Shown here one piece after another: positions 48,597 to 57,270 of a stretch of DNA of 64,000 bases (positions are counted from its first letter, which is position 1; the number at the start of each line of letters is the position of its first letter). Origin of the DNA: Lentzea sp033794685 (GTDB lineage: Bacteria; Actinomycetota; Actinomycetes; Mycobacteriales; Pseudonocardiaceae). The translations under genes and the position numbers were made by a program. The stretch lies in the NCBI GenBank assembly GCA_033794685.1, contig JARAYZ010000002.1. One strand, 5' to 3'. The notes under the pieces are model-generated. The model did not search any database. It was not told where the DNA came from and saw only the letters and a program-made list of their open reading frames with translations.

Positions 48597-51500
48597 ATGA
48601 AGAAAGCCGCCCCCGTACTCGTCGCTCTGCTGCTGGCGCTGGGCGTAGCGCCCGGCACAGCGTCCGCAGGTGCCGCCGAGCCCGTGCACGGCCTGAAGGG
48701 CGAGTACTTCACCATGTCGGCACCGGGCGCGCGGGACTTCGCGAACCTGGCCGGCACCGTGCTCGACGCCGACATGAACCAAGGTGACCTGACCGGTGTG
48801 TTCGGGTTCCTGGCCGGCCGCACCGAACACACGACGGCCCGCTGGACCGGGCAGATCGCGGTGCCGCAGACCGGCGACTACACGTTCCACGCCATCGGGG
48901 ACAACGGGTTCCGGCTGCTGATCGACGACAAGTCCGTGATCGACCACTGGGTGCCCGACTGGGACCGCGAGCAGACCAGCGCCCCGGTCACGCTCACCGC
49001 CGGGCGGCAGTACGCGTTCAAGATGGAGATGTTCCAGGACGTCGGCGGCGCCAACATGTTCCTGCGCTGGTCGAGCGCGAACACGCCCAAGCAGCTCGTG
49101 CCGGAGTCGGCGTTCACGCCGCCCGCCGACTTCCAGGTCGTGCCGCGCACGGCCGAGATCTCCAAGGACGGGCGCACCCTCACCGCGGACTTCGGTGGCC
49201 GCGTCACGGGCGTCAACGACCTGAAGGAACACCTGCGCGTCGAGGTCGACGCCACCCCGTTCCCGATCTCGGTCATCACCACGAACCGGAACAAGGCCAC
49301 GATCCGGCTGGGCGAACGGGTGCTGAAGGGCCAGCGGGTCCGCATCTACTACGACGGCGCGGGCGCGCTCGCGGTCGACGGAAAGAAGATCGAGAAGACC
49401 GCGCGCACGACCGGCAACGTCTCCACGGAACGGCTCCGCACGCCGTGGGGCGAGAAGGTCGACACGCGCAACCCGTTGCCGGAGTACCCGAGGCCGCAGC
49501 TCGAACGTGACAAGTGGCTCAACCTCAACGGACCGTGGGAGTTCGCGGGCGCCAAGGCCGGCGAGCAGCCGCAGTTCGGCAAGAAGCTCCCCGAGAAGAT
49601 CATCGTGCCGTACCCGGTCGAGTCGCAGCTCTCCGGCCTCGAACGGCACGAGGACCACATGTTCTACCGCAGGACGGTGACCGTCCCGAACGACTGGCGG
49701 ATCGGCTCCGGGCAGCGGCTGAAGCTCCACTTCGGCGCGGTCGACTACGAGGCCAAGGTCTGGGTGAACGGCAAGCTGGTCGCCGAGCACACCGGTGGCT
49801 ACACGGCGTTCAGCGCGGACATCACCGACGCCCTCAAGCGCGGTCAGCAGGAGATCGTCGTCGCCGTCACCGACACCACCGGCCCGAACCAGCCCAAGGG
49901 CAAGCAGTCGCCCAACCCCAGTGGCATCTTCTACACGCCGTCGTCGGGCATCTGGCAGACCGTGTGGCTGGAGCCGGTCGCGGACAAGGGCATCGACGAG
50001 ATCAAGACGACCCCGGACCTCACCACGAGCTCGCTGTCGCTGAACGTCAAGTCCGCCGGCAACGCCACCGTCACCGCGGTCGCGCGCGACGCCAGGGGCA
50101 GGCAGGTCGGCACGGTCACCGGACCGGCGAACTCGAACCTCACGCTGCCGGTGCCGAACGCGCACCTGTGGACGCCGGACGACCCGTACCTCTACAAGCT
50201 CGACATCACGCTCGGCAAGGACAAGGTCAAGAGCTACTTCGGCATGCGCTCCACCGGCATCGCGAACGTCGGCGGCACCCCGAAGCTGACGCTCAACGGC
50301 CAGCCGATCTTCAACCTGATGCAGCTCGACCAGGGCTTCTACCCGGACGGCCTGAACACCGCGCCGAGCGACGAGGCTCTGGTGTTCGACCTGCAGGCGC
50401 AGAAGGACCTCGGTTTCAACTCCGTCCGCAAGCACATCAAGGCCGAACCCGCCCGGTGGTACTACCACGCGGACCGGCTCGGACTGCTGGTGTGGCAGGA
50501 CTTCGTGGCCCTCGAGGACGGCAACAACCCCCTCTCGCAGGAGCGGTTCGTCAAGGAGGGCAAGGAGCTGATGCACCAGCTCCAGAACTACCCGTCCATC
50601 TACGCCTGGATCGTGTTCAACGAGGGCTGGGGCGAGTGGGACAAGAACGTCACCGGTCAGATCACCGACGAGGTCAAGGCCATCGACCCGAGCCGGGTCG
50701 TCAGCGCGCACAGCGGCGTGAACTGCTGCGCCTCCAAGGGTGACAGCGGCAAGGGCGACGTCATCGACCACCACGACTACAACAACACCGACCCGGCCCG
50801 TCCGGACGGCAAGCGCGTCGTGATGGACGGCGAGCACGGCGGCTTCACGCTGCGCACGCCGGGACACCAGTGGCCGGGCGCGCCGATCGCGATCTACAGC
50901 GGCGTGGCGGACAAGGCGGCGCTGACGGCGAAGTACGTCGACAACACCCGCACGTTCTACCTGGGCCAGGCGCGGCAGGAGATGTCCGCGTCGGTCTACA
51001 CGCAGGTCACCGACCTCGAAGGGGAGCTCAACGGGCTCTGGACCTACGACCGCAAGCGCATCAAGGTCGACCCCGGTCCCGTCCGCGAGATCAACCGGCG
51101 CGTCATCGAGGCCGGGGCGAACGCGGGCAAGCCGTACCCGTACGCGGGCAGCGGCGAGTGGAAGCTGAACGAGACCAAGGGCGCCACCGCCAAGGACTCG
51201 ACCGGCAAGAACCCGTTGACGCTCAGCCCGTCCGGTGCCACCTGGAAGGACGGCGCCCTGAACTTCAAGAACGGCTCGGCGGACACCTACGGCCCGGTCG
51301 TCGACACGACCAAGGACTACACCGTGTCCGCGAAGGTGCGTCTCGACGAGGTGCCCGGCAACTACGCCTCGGCGGTGAGCCAGGACGGCAGGGAGCGCGA
51401 GAACCCCTTCTACCTGCAGTACGGCCAGGGCGCGTTCGCGTTCAGCACGCCGGGTGGTAACCGCGCCCGGTTCGAGACCACGCCCGAGATCGGCCGCTGG

Positions 51501-51689
51501 TACGAGCTCAAGGGAGAGCGCAAGGGCAACGAGATCCGGCTCTACGTGGACGGCGCGCTAGTCGCGACCGCCCCGGCGGGACCGGCGATCGTGAGCACCG
51601 GCGCGTTCACCGTGGGACGTGCGAAGTACAACGGCCAGAACGTCGATTTCTGGCCCGGTGCGATCAAGGACGTCCGCGTCACCTCTTGA
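48597..51689 (+). CDS. Secreted PA14-GH2-LamG glycoside hydrolase
   Basis: 1030 aa with a Sec signal (cleavage near TASAGAAEP). PA14 carbohydrate-binding domain (about 30-145), an Ig/SwmB-like domain (about 160-265), GH2 sugar-binding domain (about 285-460), Ig-like domain, and the TIM barrel (about 560-830) with acid/base Glu in WIVFNEGWGEWD (about 675) and probable nucleophile in VMDGEHGGF (about 744). A LamG/concanavalin-like domain closes the protein (about 890-1030). Probably a beta-galactosidase/glucuronidase-type exo-enzyme on a plant or fungal polysaccharide. Governed by LacI-type operators just upstream. Confidence 0.87.
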   Translation: MKKAAPVLVALLLALGVAPGTASAGAAEPVHGLKGEYFTMSAPGARDFANLAGTVLDADMNQGDLTGVFGFLAGRTEHTTARWTGQIAVPQTGDYTFHAIGDNGFRLLIDDKSVIDHWVPDWDREQTSAPVTLTAGRQYAFKMEMFQDVGGANMFLRWSSANTPKQLVPESAFTPPADFQVVPRTAEISKDGRTLTADFGGRVTGVNDLKEHLRVEVDATPFPISVITTNRNKATIRLGERVLKGQRVRIYYDGAGALAVDGKKIEKTARTTGNVSTERLRTPWGEKVDTRNPLPEYPRPQLERDKWLNLNGPWEFAGAKAGEQPQFGKKLPEKIIVPYPVESQLSGLERHEDHMFYRRTVTVPNDWRIGSGQRLKLHFGAVDYEAKVWVNGKLVAEHTGGYTAFSADITDALKRGQQEIVVAVTDTTGPNQPKGKQSPNPSGIFYTPSSGIWQTVWLEPVADKGIDEIKTTPDLTTSSLSLNVKSAGNATVTAVARDARGRQVGTVTGPANSNLTLPVPNAHLWTPDDPYLYKLDITLGKDKVKSYFGMRSTGIANVGGTPKLTLNGQPIFNLMQLDQGFYPDGLNTAPSDEALVFDLQAQKDLGFNSVRKHIKAEPARWYYHADRLGLLVWQDFVALEDGNNPLSQERFVKEGKELMHQLQNYPSIYAWIVFNEGWGEWDKNVTGQITDEVKAIDPSRVVSAHSGVNCCASKGDSGKGDVIDHHDYNNTDPARPDGKRVVMDGEHGGFTLRTPGHQWPGAPIAIYSGVADKAALTAKYVDNTRTFYLGQARQEMSASVYTQVTDLEGELNGLWTYDRKRIKVDPGPVREINRRVIEAGANAGKPYPYAGSGEWKLNETKGATAKDSTGKNPLTLSPSGATWKDGALNFKNGSADTYGPVVDTTKDYTVSAKVRLDEVPGNYASAVSQDGRERENPFYLQYGQGAFAFSTPGGNRARFETTPEIGRWYELKGERKGNEIRLYVDGALVATAPAGPAIVSTGAFTVGRAKYNGQNVDFWPGAIKDVRVTS

Positions 51690-51694
51690 TGTTG

Positions 51695-51708
51695 GGAGAA
51701 CGCTCTCC
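51695..51708. promoter_or_regulatory. LacI-type operator upstream of lacI gene
   Basis: GGAGAACGCTCTCC, one mismatch from the perfect palindrome GGAGAGCGCTCTCC seen at 56475. It sits 20 nt before the regulator's start, pointing to autoregulation. Confidence 0.6.
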
Positions 51709-51728
51709 GGTCGTGGTACAACCGGTGC

Positions 51729-52742
51729 ATGAGCAAGGTCGCACCCACGCTGGAGGACGTCGCCAAGGTCGCGGGAGTGTCCCGCGCGACGGTCTCGCGT
51801 GTCGTCAACGGCACGCGGAACGTCGATCCTGACATCCAGGAGACGGTGCGCAACGCGATCGAGCAGACCGGGTACACGCCCAACCGCGTGGCCCGGTCTC
51901 TCGTCACGCGCCGCACCGGCACGGTCGCGCTGGTGATCTCCGGCGCGGGTGGCGGGTCGGACGTCTTCACCGACCCGTTCTTCGGCCGCGTGACGGCCGG
52001 CGTGGTCGACTTCCTGCGCGGCCACAGCGTCCACCCGGTCCTCATGCTCGCCGACTCCGACCACGCGCGGACCGAGGTCGTCGAGTTCCTCAGACAGGGC
52101 AGCGCCGACGGCGCGCTGCTGGTGTCCACCCACCCCGCCGACCCGCTGCCCGCCCGCCTGCTCGACGCCGGCGTTCCCGCGGTGCTCTACGCGCGGCCCG
52201 GCAGCCCGATGCCCGTCAGCTACGTCGACATGGACCACCGCGCGGGCGGCAGGCTCGCCGCCGACCACCTGGTGGCCACGGGCAGGTACAACATCGCGGC
52301 CATCTCCGGCCCGATGGACGTCCTGGCGAGCCAGGACCGGCACGCCGGCTTCCGCGACGCCATGGCCCGCCACGGCTTCCCGTACGTCCCGACGGTCGAG
52401 GGCGGTTTCACGTCCGAGAGCGGAGCGGCGGCGATGCACCAGCTCCTCGCCGAGTGCCCCGACCTCGACGCCGTGTTCGCCGCGAACGACCTGATGGCCC
52501 AGGCGGCCGTGGACGTGCTGCTGGAGCACGGACTGCGCGTGCCCGACGCCGTCGCCGTGGTCGGGTTCGACGACAGCGCCCCGGCCCTCGCGTGCCGGCC
52601 GCAGCTCACCACCGTCCGCCAGCCCGTCGAGCGGATGGCCGCGCAGATGGCCGACCTGCTGCTCGCTGACCTGGAAAAACCGGGACAACGGCCGAGATCC
52701 GTCATCTTCGAACCGGAACTCGTCGTCCGGGCCTCCGCCTGA
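51729..52742 (+). CDS. LacI-family transcriptional regulator
   Basis: 337 aa. The N-terminal helix-turn-helix and hinge are standard: TLEDVAKVAGVSRATVSRVVNG (7-28) and TPNRVARSLVTRRTG. The periplasmic-binding-like effector domain (about 65-335) includes YVDMDHRAGGRLAADHLV, DAVFAANDLMAQAAVD and VVGFDDSAPAL. Expected to repress in the absence of a sugar ligand. Surrounded by secreted carbohydrate-active genes that share its CpG-centred palindromes, so it is the likely local regulator. Confidence 0.93.
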   Translation: MSKVAPTLEDVAKVAGVSRATVSRVVNGTRNVDPDIQETVRNAIEQTGYTPNRVARSLVTRRTGTVALVISGAGGGSDVFTDPFFGRVTAGVVDFLRGHSVHPVLMLADSDHARTEVVEFLRQGSADGALLVSTHPADPLPARLLDAGVPAVLYARPGSPMPVSYVDMDHRAGGRLAADHLVATGRYNIAAISGPMDVLASQDRHAGFRDAMARHGFPYVPTVEGGFTSESGAAAMHQLLAECPDLDAVFAANDLMAQAAVDVLLEHGLRVPDAVAVVGFDDSAPALACRPQLTTVRQPVERMAAQMADLLLADLEKPGQRPRSVIFEPELVVRASA

Positions 52743-52778
52743 TTGACCTGCCCGACACCCGGCGTTAACGTCCCTTGG

Positions 52779-52790
52779 GAGAGCGCTCTC
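52779..52790. promoter_or_regulatory. LacI-type operator upstream of the discoidin/beta-helix gene
   Basis: Perfect palindrome GAGAGCGCTCTC within TTGGGAGAGCGCTCTCACG, 46 nt before the start codon. Confidence 0.65.
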
Positions 52791-52835
52791 ACGCCCCTGT
52801 CCAAGGCTTTCAGCCCTTTCCCGTCAGGCAGGATC

Positions 52836-55031
52836 ATGGGATCGACCCTGTCCAGGGCCGCCGCGTTCGCCGCTGCCGCCCTGTGTTTGGTGACCACCGT
52901 CAGCGCCACGTCCCAGGCCGGAGCCGCCGCGTGCGGCACCGGCAACGTCGCTCTCCACCGCCCCGCCACCGCGTCCTCGACGGAGAACGGCGGCACCCCC
53001 GCGTCCGCCGCCGTCGACGGCAACGCGGGAACCCGCTGGTCCTCCCAGTTCTCCGACCCGCAGTGGCTGCAGGTCGACCTCGGCTCCACCCAGCAGGTCT
53101 GCCGCGTGGCCCTGAGCTGGGAGGGCGCGTACGGCAAGGCCTTCCAGATCCAGGTGTCCGACACTGCGGCCGCGAACTCGTGGCGTGACGTCTACTCCAC
53201 GACCACGAGCACGGGCGGCAACCAGTCGCTCGACGTCGCGGGCTCGGGTCGCTACCTGCGCGTGCTCGGCACCCAGCGCGGCACCGGCTACGGCTACTCG
53301 TTGTGGGAGCTGGGGGTCTACACCGGTACCCCGGACACACCGGGTGTCACGCCGACCGACCCGCGCAACCCCGACTTCGGCCCGAACGTGCACGTCTACG
53401 GACCGGGCTCGTCGCAGGCGGAGATGCAGTCCCGGCTAGACACGATCTCCGCGCAGATGAAGACGAACCAGTTCGGCCCGCAGCGCCACGCGGTGTTGTT
53501 CAAGCCGGGCACCTACAACGCCGATGTGAACCTGCGCTTCTACACGCAGATCGCCGGTCTCGGTCTCATGCCGGACGACGTGAACATCAACGGGCACATC
53601 CGCGTCGAGGCCGACTGGCTGCAACAGGGCGACGACCCGAACAACCTCGGCAACGCCACGCAGAACTTCTGGCGCGGCACCGAGAACCTCTCGGTCACGT
53701 TGCCTCCCAACCAGATCGAGCGCTGGGCGGTTTCGCAGGCCACCGCGTACCGGCGGATGCACCTGCGCGGCCAGGCGCACCTGTGGAACGGTTACGACGG
53801 CTGGGCCAGTGGTGGTCTGATCGTGGACAGCAAGATCGACGGCGTGACCGTCTCCGGTTCGCAGCAGCAGTTCCTCACCCGCAACAGCAACCTGGCCGGT
53901 GGCTGGTCCGGGTCGGTGTGGAACATGGTGTTCGCCGGGACGCAGGGCGCGCCGCCCAACAACTTCCCGAACCCGTCGCACACCACGGTCGACACCTCGC
54001 CGGTCACGCGTGAGAAGCCGTACCTGTACTTCACCAGCGGTGGTGAGTACCGCGTCTTCCTGCCCGCGCTGCGCCAGAACTCGCGCGGCACGAGCTGGGA
54101 GAACGGCAACCCCGGCACGTCGGTGTCACTCGCGGACTTCTTCATCGTCAAGCCCGGCACCCCGGCCGCGACCATCAACGCGGCGTTGCAACAGGGCAAA
54201 CACCTCCTGCTCACCCCCGGCATCCACCAGCTCGACGACACGATCCGCATCACTCGCCCGAACACCGTCGTGCTCGGCCTGGGGCTCGCGACGCTGACGC
54301 CCACCACGGGCAAGGCGGCGCTGACGACGTCCGATGTGGACGGTGTGAAGCTCGCCGGGTTCCTGGTCGACGCGGGCGTGCAGAACTCCCCGGTACTGGT
54401 GGAGATCGGTGACTCCAGCGCGACCTCGCACGCGGCCAACCCGACGTCGCTGCACGACGTGTACCTGCGCGTCGGCGGCTCTCAGGCCGGCAAGGCGACG
54501 GTCAGCATGCGCGTCAACAGCCGCAACACCATCATCGACCACACCTGGGTGTGGCGCGCGGACCACGGTGAGGGTGTCAGCTGGACCGCGAACCCCGGCC
54601 AGAACGGCGTGATCGTCAACGGCGACGACGTCATCGCGTACGGGTTGTTCGTCGAGCACTACCAGCAGCACAACCTGATCTGGAACGGCAACGGCGGCCG
54701 CGTCTACCTCTACCAGAACGAGCTGCCCTACGACCCGCCGAACCAGGCCGCGTGGATGAACGGGTCCCAGCGCGGCTGGGCGGGGTACAAGGTCGCGGAC
54801 AACGTGACCACGCACCAGGCGTTCGGTGTCGGCGTCTACTGCTTCAACCAGGCCAATCCGAGCGTGGTCACCGACAACGCCTTCGAGGCGCCGAACCGGT
54901 CCGGTGTCCGGTTCACGCATCTCGTGGCGGTGTCGCTCGGCGGCGTGGGCACGATCGCCAACGTCATCAACGGCACGGGCGGTCAGGCGGACCTGGCGAA
55001 CCAGGTCCGCTACGTCGTCAACTACCCCTGA
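52836..55031 (+). CDS. Secreted discoidin-domain protein with right-handed beta-helix (probable polysaccharide-active enzyme)
   Basis: 731 aa from ATG 52836, with a signal peptide (cleavage near SQAGAAA). A discoidin/CBM32-like domain (about 38-170) carries the sugar-binding-loop pattern ASAAVDGNAGTRWSS. A Pro/Thr linker follows, then a ~540-aa region with repeated short beta-strands typical of a parallel beta-helix (e.g. HLLLTPGIHQLDDTIRI, NGVIVNGDDVIAYGLFVEHY). Relatives are sometimes labelled adenylyl cyclase in databases, which this architecture does not support. GH55/GH87 or a lyase fold are candidates; specificity unknown. Confidence 0.75.
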   Translation: MGSTLSRAAAFAAAALCLVTTVSATSQAGAAACGTGNVALHRPATASSTENGGTPASAAVDGNAGTRWSSQFSDPQWLQVDLGSTQQVCRVALSWEGAYGKAFQIQVSDTAAANSWRDVYSTTTSTGGNQSLDVAGSGRYLRVLGTQRGTGYGYSLWELGVYTGTPDTPGVTPTDPRNPDFGPNVHVYGPGSSQAEMQSRLDTISAQMKTNQFGPQRHAVLFKPGTYNADVNLRFYTQIAGLGLMPDDVNINGHIRVEADWLQQGDDPNNLGNATQNFWRGTENLSVTLPPNQIERWAVSQATAYRRMHLRGQAHLWNGYDGWASGGLIVDSKIDGVTVSGSQQQFLTRNSNLAGGWSGSVWNMVFAGTQGAPPNNFPNPSHTTVDTSPVTREKPYLYFTSGGEYRVFLPALRQNSRGTSWENGNPGTSVSLADFFIVKPGTPAATINAALQQGKHLLLTPGIHQLDDTIRITRPNTVVLGLGLATLTPTTGKAALTTSDVDGVKLAGFLVDAGVQNSPVLVEIGDSSATSHAANPTSLHDVYLRVGGSQAGKATVSMRVNSRNTIIDHTWVWRADHGEGVSWTANPGQNGVIVNGDDVIAYGLFVEHYQQHNLIWNGNGGRVYLYQNELPYDPPNQAAWMNGSQRGWAGYKVADNVTTHQAFGVGVYCFNQANPSVVTDNAFEAPNRSGVRFTHLVAVSLGGVGTIANVINGTGGQADLANQVRYVVNYP

Positions 55032-55543
55032 CCGAGCCTGCTGAGCTGATCCCTGCGGGATGACTCGACGGACGCCGCGAACTCCTTGGTCGCGGCGTCC
55101 GTTCCGCTTTCCTGTTCACTGCGGGCGAGTTTCGCGGTCTGGTCGAGGTGCTCGTGGAGCTTCTTCGCGAGTGACGACGGATCCGTGCGGATGGCCAGCA
55201 GGTCGGCCTCGGAGACCAGGCCCGGCATCTGGTGGCCTGCGTGCAGGTTGGTGTCCGGCAGCCCGGCCCGGTCGCGCAACCGTCGCAAGTGGACCAGCTC
55301 GGCCGTGTGCGACGCCCTGAGCGCAGCGGCGAACTCGGACAACGCCGGTGGGGCCGCGTCGAGAGCGGGCAGGAGCTGTTCGTTCATCGGGATCATCAGC
55401 TGGACCCACGCCGTGTCCGTGGCGTTGAACGGGGACACCGGCGCCGGCGGGGGAGTGGGCGCGGCGCACCCCGCCAGCAGCAGCAACGCGGGAACACCCC
55501 AGGGCACGCGCCGCCCTGGGGTGCGTGAGGCGAGGAACCTCAC
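55022..55543 (-). CDS. DUF305-like lipoprotein lacking the usual histidines
   Basis: 173 aa from GTG 55543, overlapping the DUF1996 stop (GTGA). Lipobox LLLAGC (Cys at about 26), so it is a lipoprotein processed by Lgt. The helical body resembles DUF305 (AWVQLMIPMNEQLLPAL, then GLPDTNLHAGHQMPGLVSEADLLAI), but the metal-type MIPHHEQA motif reads MIPMNEQL, losing the His pair. It probably no longer binds copper in the DUF305 manner. Convergent with, and overlapping by 10 nt, the beta-helix gene. Confidence 0.7.
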   Translation of the reverse strand: MRFLASRTPGRRVPWGVPALLLLAGCAAPTPPPAPVSPFNATDTAWVQLMIPMNEQLLPALDAAPPALSEFAAALRASHTAELVHLRRLRDRAGLPDTNLHAGHQMPGLVSEADLLAIRTDPSSLAKKLHEHLDQTAKLARSEQESGTDAATKEFAASVESSRRDQLSRLGQG

Positions 55544-56442
55544 CGCGGCAACCGGTAGTCCGGTCCGAGGGCGGCACCTCGATTCGGCTTGTACAGGTCG
55601 AAACCGCGCGGGTCGCACTGCAGGCCGCCGTTGACGCAGTGGCGTACCAGCGCGGCCTGGGTGGGTGCGTCCCAGGCGTTCATGAAGTCGTAGTGCCACG
55701 TGTACCCGCGACCGCTGGCGAGCCGCACGCGGGACATGTCGCCGGAGACCGGGAACGCCATCTTGAACTCGATCATCGGCACCGCGACCGGGTGGCTCGG
55801 CGGGCAGACCAGCGTCGCGCGGTCCGGGTAGGCCATGTGCGACTTGTGGTCCGCCGAGTCGAGGTCACGGCCGTTCCAGCAACTCGGTGCCTGGTAACGG
55901 ACGTTGAGCTGCGTGCCGGGCGGGCAGTACGCCGGGAAGTCCCAGTTGTGGAAGCTGTCGCCGCACTCCCAGCCCTCGACCGCGCCGGGCGCGGTGCGGA
56001 ACTGCTCCTGCGTCGCCGTGGGACTGCCGACCACGAACCGGATGCCCTGCGGGAACGGCACGACGTCCTGGTACCGCAGGATGCCGGACTTGTAGTAGAT
56101 CACCTGCGGGAAGTTCGGCGGCACGATCTGGTCGCCGTTGTAGACCGACGGGAACCAGTACGCGGACTTGTCGTCCGGCGTCCTGCAGTTGGTCTGGGCT
56201 CCCTTGAGCGAGTCGTTGGTGCTGCGGGCGTTGGTCGAGGGGTTGCCGAGGAACGTGTGCATGTGGGACGCGCCCGGTAGTCCCGGGAAGACGATCGGGT
56301 CGTCCGGGAGGTGGGTCGTGACCGAGCAGTTCGCCTGGAACTCGTGGTGCGTGACCAGGTCGTCGGCCTGCGCCGACTGGGTCACGACCACCGCTGCCAC
56401 CAGGGCAGCCGTCATCGTCAACGCGCTGAGTTTTCGGGACAC
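55540..56442 (-). CDS. Secreted DUF1996 domain protein
   Basis: 300 aa from GTG 56442, with AGGAGG 7 nt upstream. Signal peptide (cleavage after TQSAQA). DUF1996 hallmarks: the opening HHEFQANCSVTTHLPDDPIVFPG, then GASHMHTFLGN, SAYWFPSVYNG, and conserved Cys and Trp (GWECGDSFHNWDFPAYCP). These proteins are common in actinomycetes and fungi, mostly secreted; the biochemical role is unknown, though they often travel with carbohydrate-active enzymes. Controlled by a perfect LacI-type palindrome 33 nt upstream. Confidence 0.88.
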   Translation of the reverse strand: MSRKLSALTMTAALVAAVVVTQSAQADDLVTHHEFQANCSVTTHLPDDPIVFPGLPGASHMHTFLGNPSTNARSTNDSLKGAQTNCRTPDDKSAYWFPSVYNGDQIVPPNFPQVIYYKSGILRYQDVVPFPQGIRFVVGSPTATQEQFRTAPGAVEGWECGDSFHNWDFPAYCPPGTQLNVRYQAPSCWNGRDLDSADHKSHMAYPDRATLVCPPSHPVAVPMIEFKMAFPVSGDMSRVRLASGRGYTWHYDFMNAWDAPTQAALVRHCVNGGLQCDPRGFDLYKPNRGAALGPDYRLPR

Positions 56443-56474
56443 CTTTGTCCTCCTGCCGAGTGGGGAACCGGCTT

Positions 56475-56488
56475 GGAGAGCGCTCTCC
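56475..56488. promoter_or_regulatory. LacI-type operator upstream of DUF1996 gene (best copy)
   Basis: Perfect 14-bp palindrome GGAGAGCGCTCTCC flanked by TT and CAA, 33 nt before the start. Confidence 0.7.
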
Positions 56489-56578
56489 CAAACAGGTTCC
56501 CGCCACCCCGTGCGAGGTGTCAAGACCGGTTCTTTGACACCTGAGGACGTCTGGTCGTACGGTGCTGGGCAGGGTTGT

Positions 56579-56590
56579 GAGAGCGCTCTC
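56579..56590. promoter_or_regulatory. LacI-type operator upstream of malectin-like gene
   Basis: Perfect palindrome GAGAGCGCTCTC (within GTGAGAGCGCTCTCCTCC), 31 nt before the start of the plus-strand gene and about 90 nt from the divergent operator at 56475. Confidence 0.65.
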
Positions 56591-56620
56591 CTCCTGCATC
56601 CCTCCAGAAAGCGTGCGGAC

Positions 56621-57193
56621 ATGCGAACTCTGACCAGGTTCATCGCGGCGAGCGCGGCGGCGGCCGCCCTGCTCCTCGGCTCGGCCCCGGTGTCACTGGC
56701 CGCGGACCCGGTTCAAGTGGACGTGGGAGGCGCGGGCGACGCGACCTTCCTGCCCGACTCGTTCGGCACCGGTGGCATCACCAGCACGAAACCCGCGGAC
56801 AAGCGGGCGCACACCGTCTTCAGTCGCACCGTCACGAACCGCATCCCGAACGAGGTCTGGTACACCGCCCGGCACCTGGAGTCGGCCTACGAGCTCACCG
56901 GGCTCACCGCCGGCGGCGCGTACGAACTGCGGCTCTACTTCCTCGACTGGTACTTCACCAGGCCGGGACAGCGGATCTTCGACGTCGACGTGAACGGCAC
57001 CCGCGTGCTGCACGACTTCGACATCGTCGGCACGGCGGTGGAGGCCGGTGCGGACGCCCCGCTCACCGCGTTCGGCGTGGAGAAGGACTTCCCGGTGACG
57101 GCCGACGAGAATGGCGGGGTGCGGATCGACTTCGTGCGCGGCAAGGCCGACCAGCCGCAGGTCAACGCGATCGTGCTGGTGCCCGTGGCCTGA
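56621..57193 (+). CDS. Secreted malectin-like carbohydrate-binding protein
   Basis: 190 aa with a Sec signal (cleavage after VSLAADP). The mature part is a single malectin/CBM57-like beta-sandwich: VQVDVGGAGDATFLPDSF, then YELRLYFLDWYFTRPGQRIFDVDVNG and the closing VNAIVLVPVA. A stand-alone secreted sugar-binding domain, probably helping capture or sense the polysaccharide degraded by the neighbouring GH2 enzyme. LacI-type operator directly upstream. Confidence 0.85.
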   Translation: MRTLTRFIAASAAAAALLLGSAPVSLAADPVQVDVGGAGDATFLPDSFGTGGITSTKPADKRAHTVFSRTVTNRIPNEVWYTARHLESAYELTGLTAGGAYELRLYFLDWYFTRPGQRIFDVDVNGTRVLHDFDIVGTAVEAGADAPLTAFGVEKDFPVTADENGGVRIDFVRGKADQPQVNAIVLVPVA

Positions 57194-57270
57194 CCTGCGT
57201 TGCGTGGGTCCTAACGCACCGGCGGTGAAACGTGTAAATGTTCGACATCCGCGCTCCTGGAGGTCGAACG

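Noticed and set aside
57196..57218. TGCGTT/AACGCA inverted repeat between the malectin-like and MFS genes
   Set aside because: Six-bp arms with mixed composition; could be a weak terminator but not distinguishable from chance.
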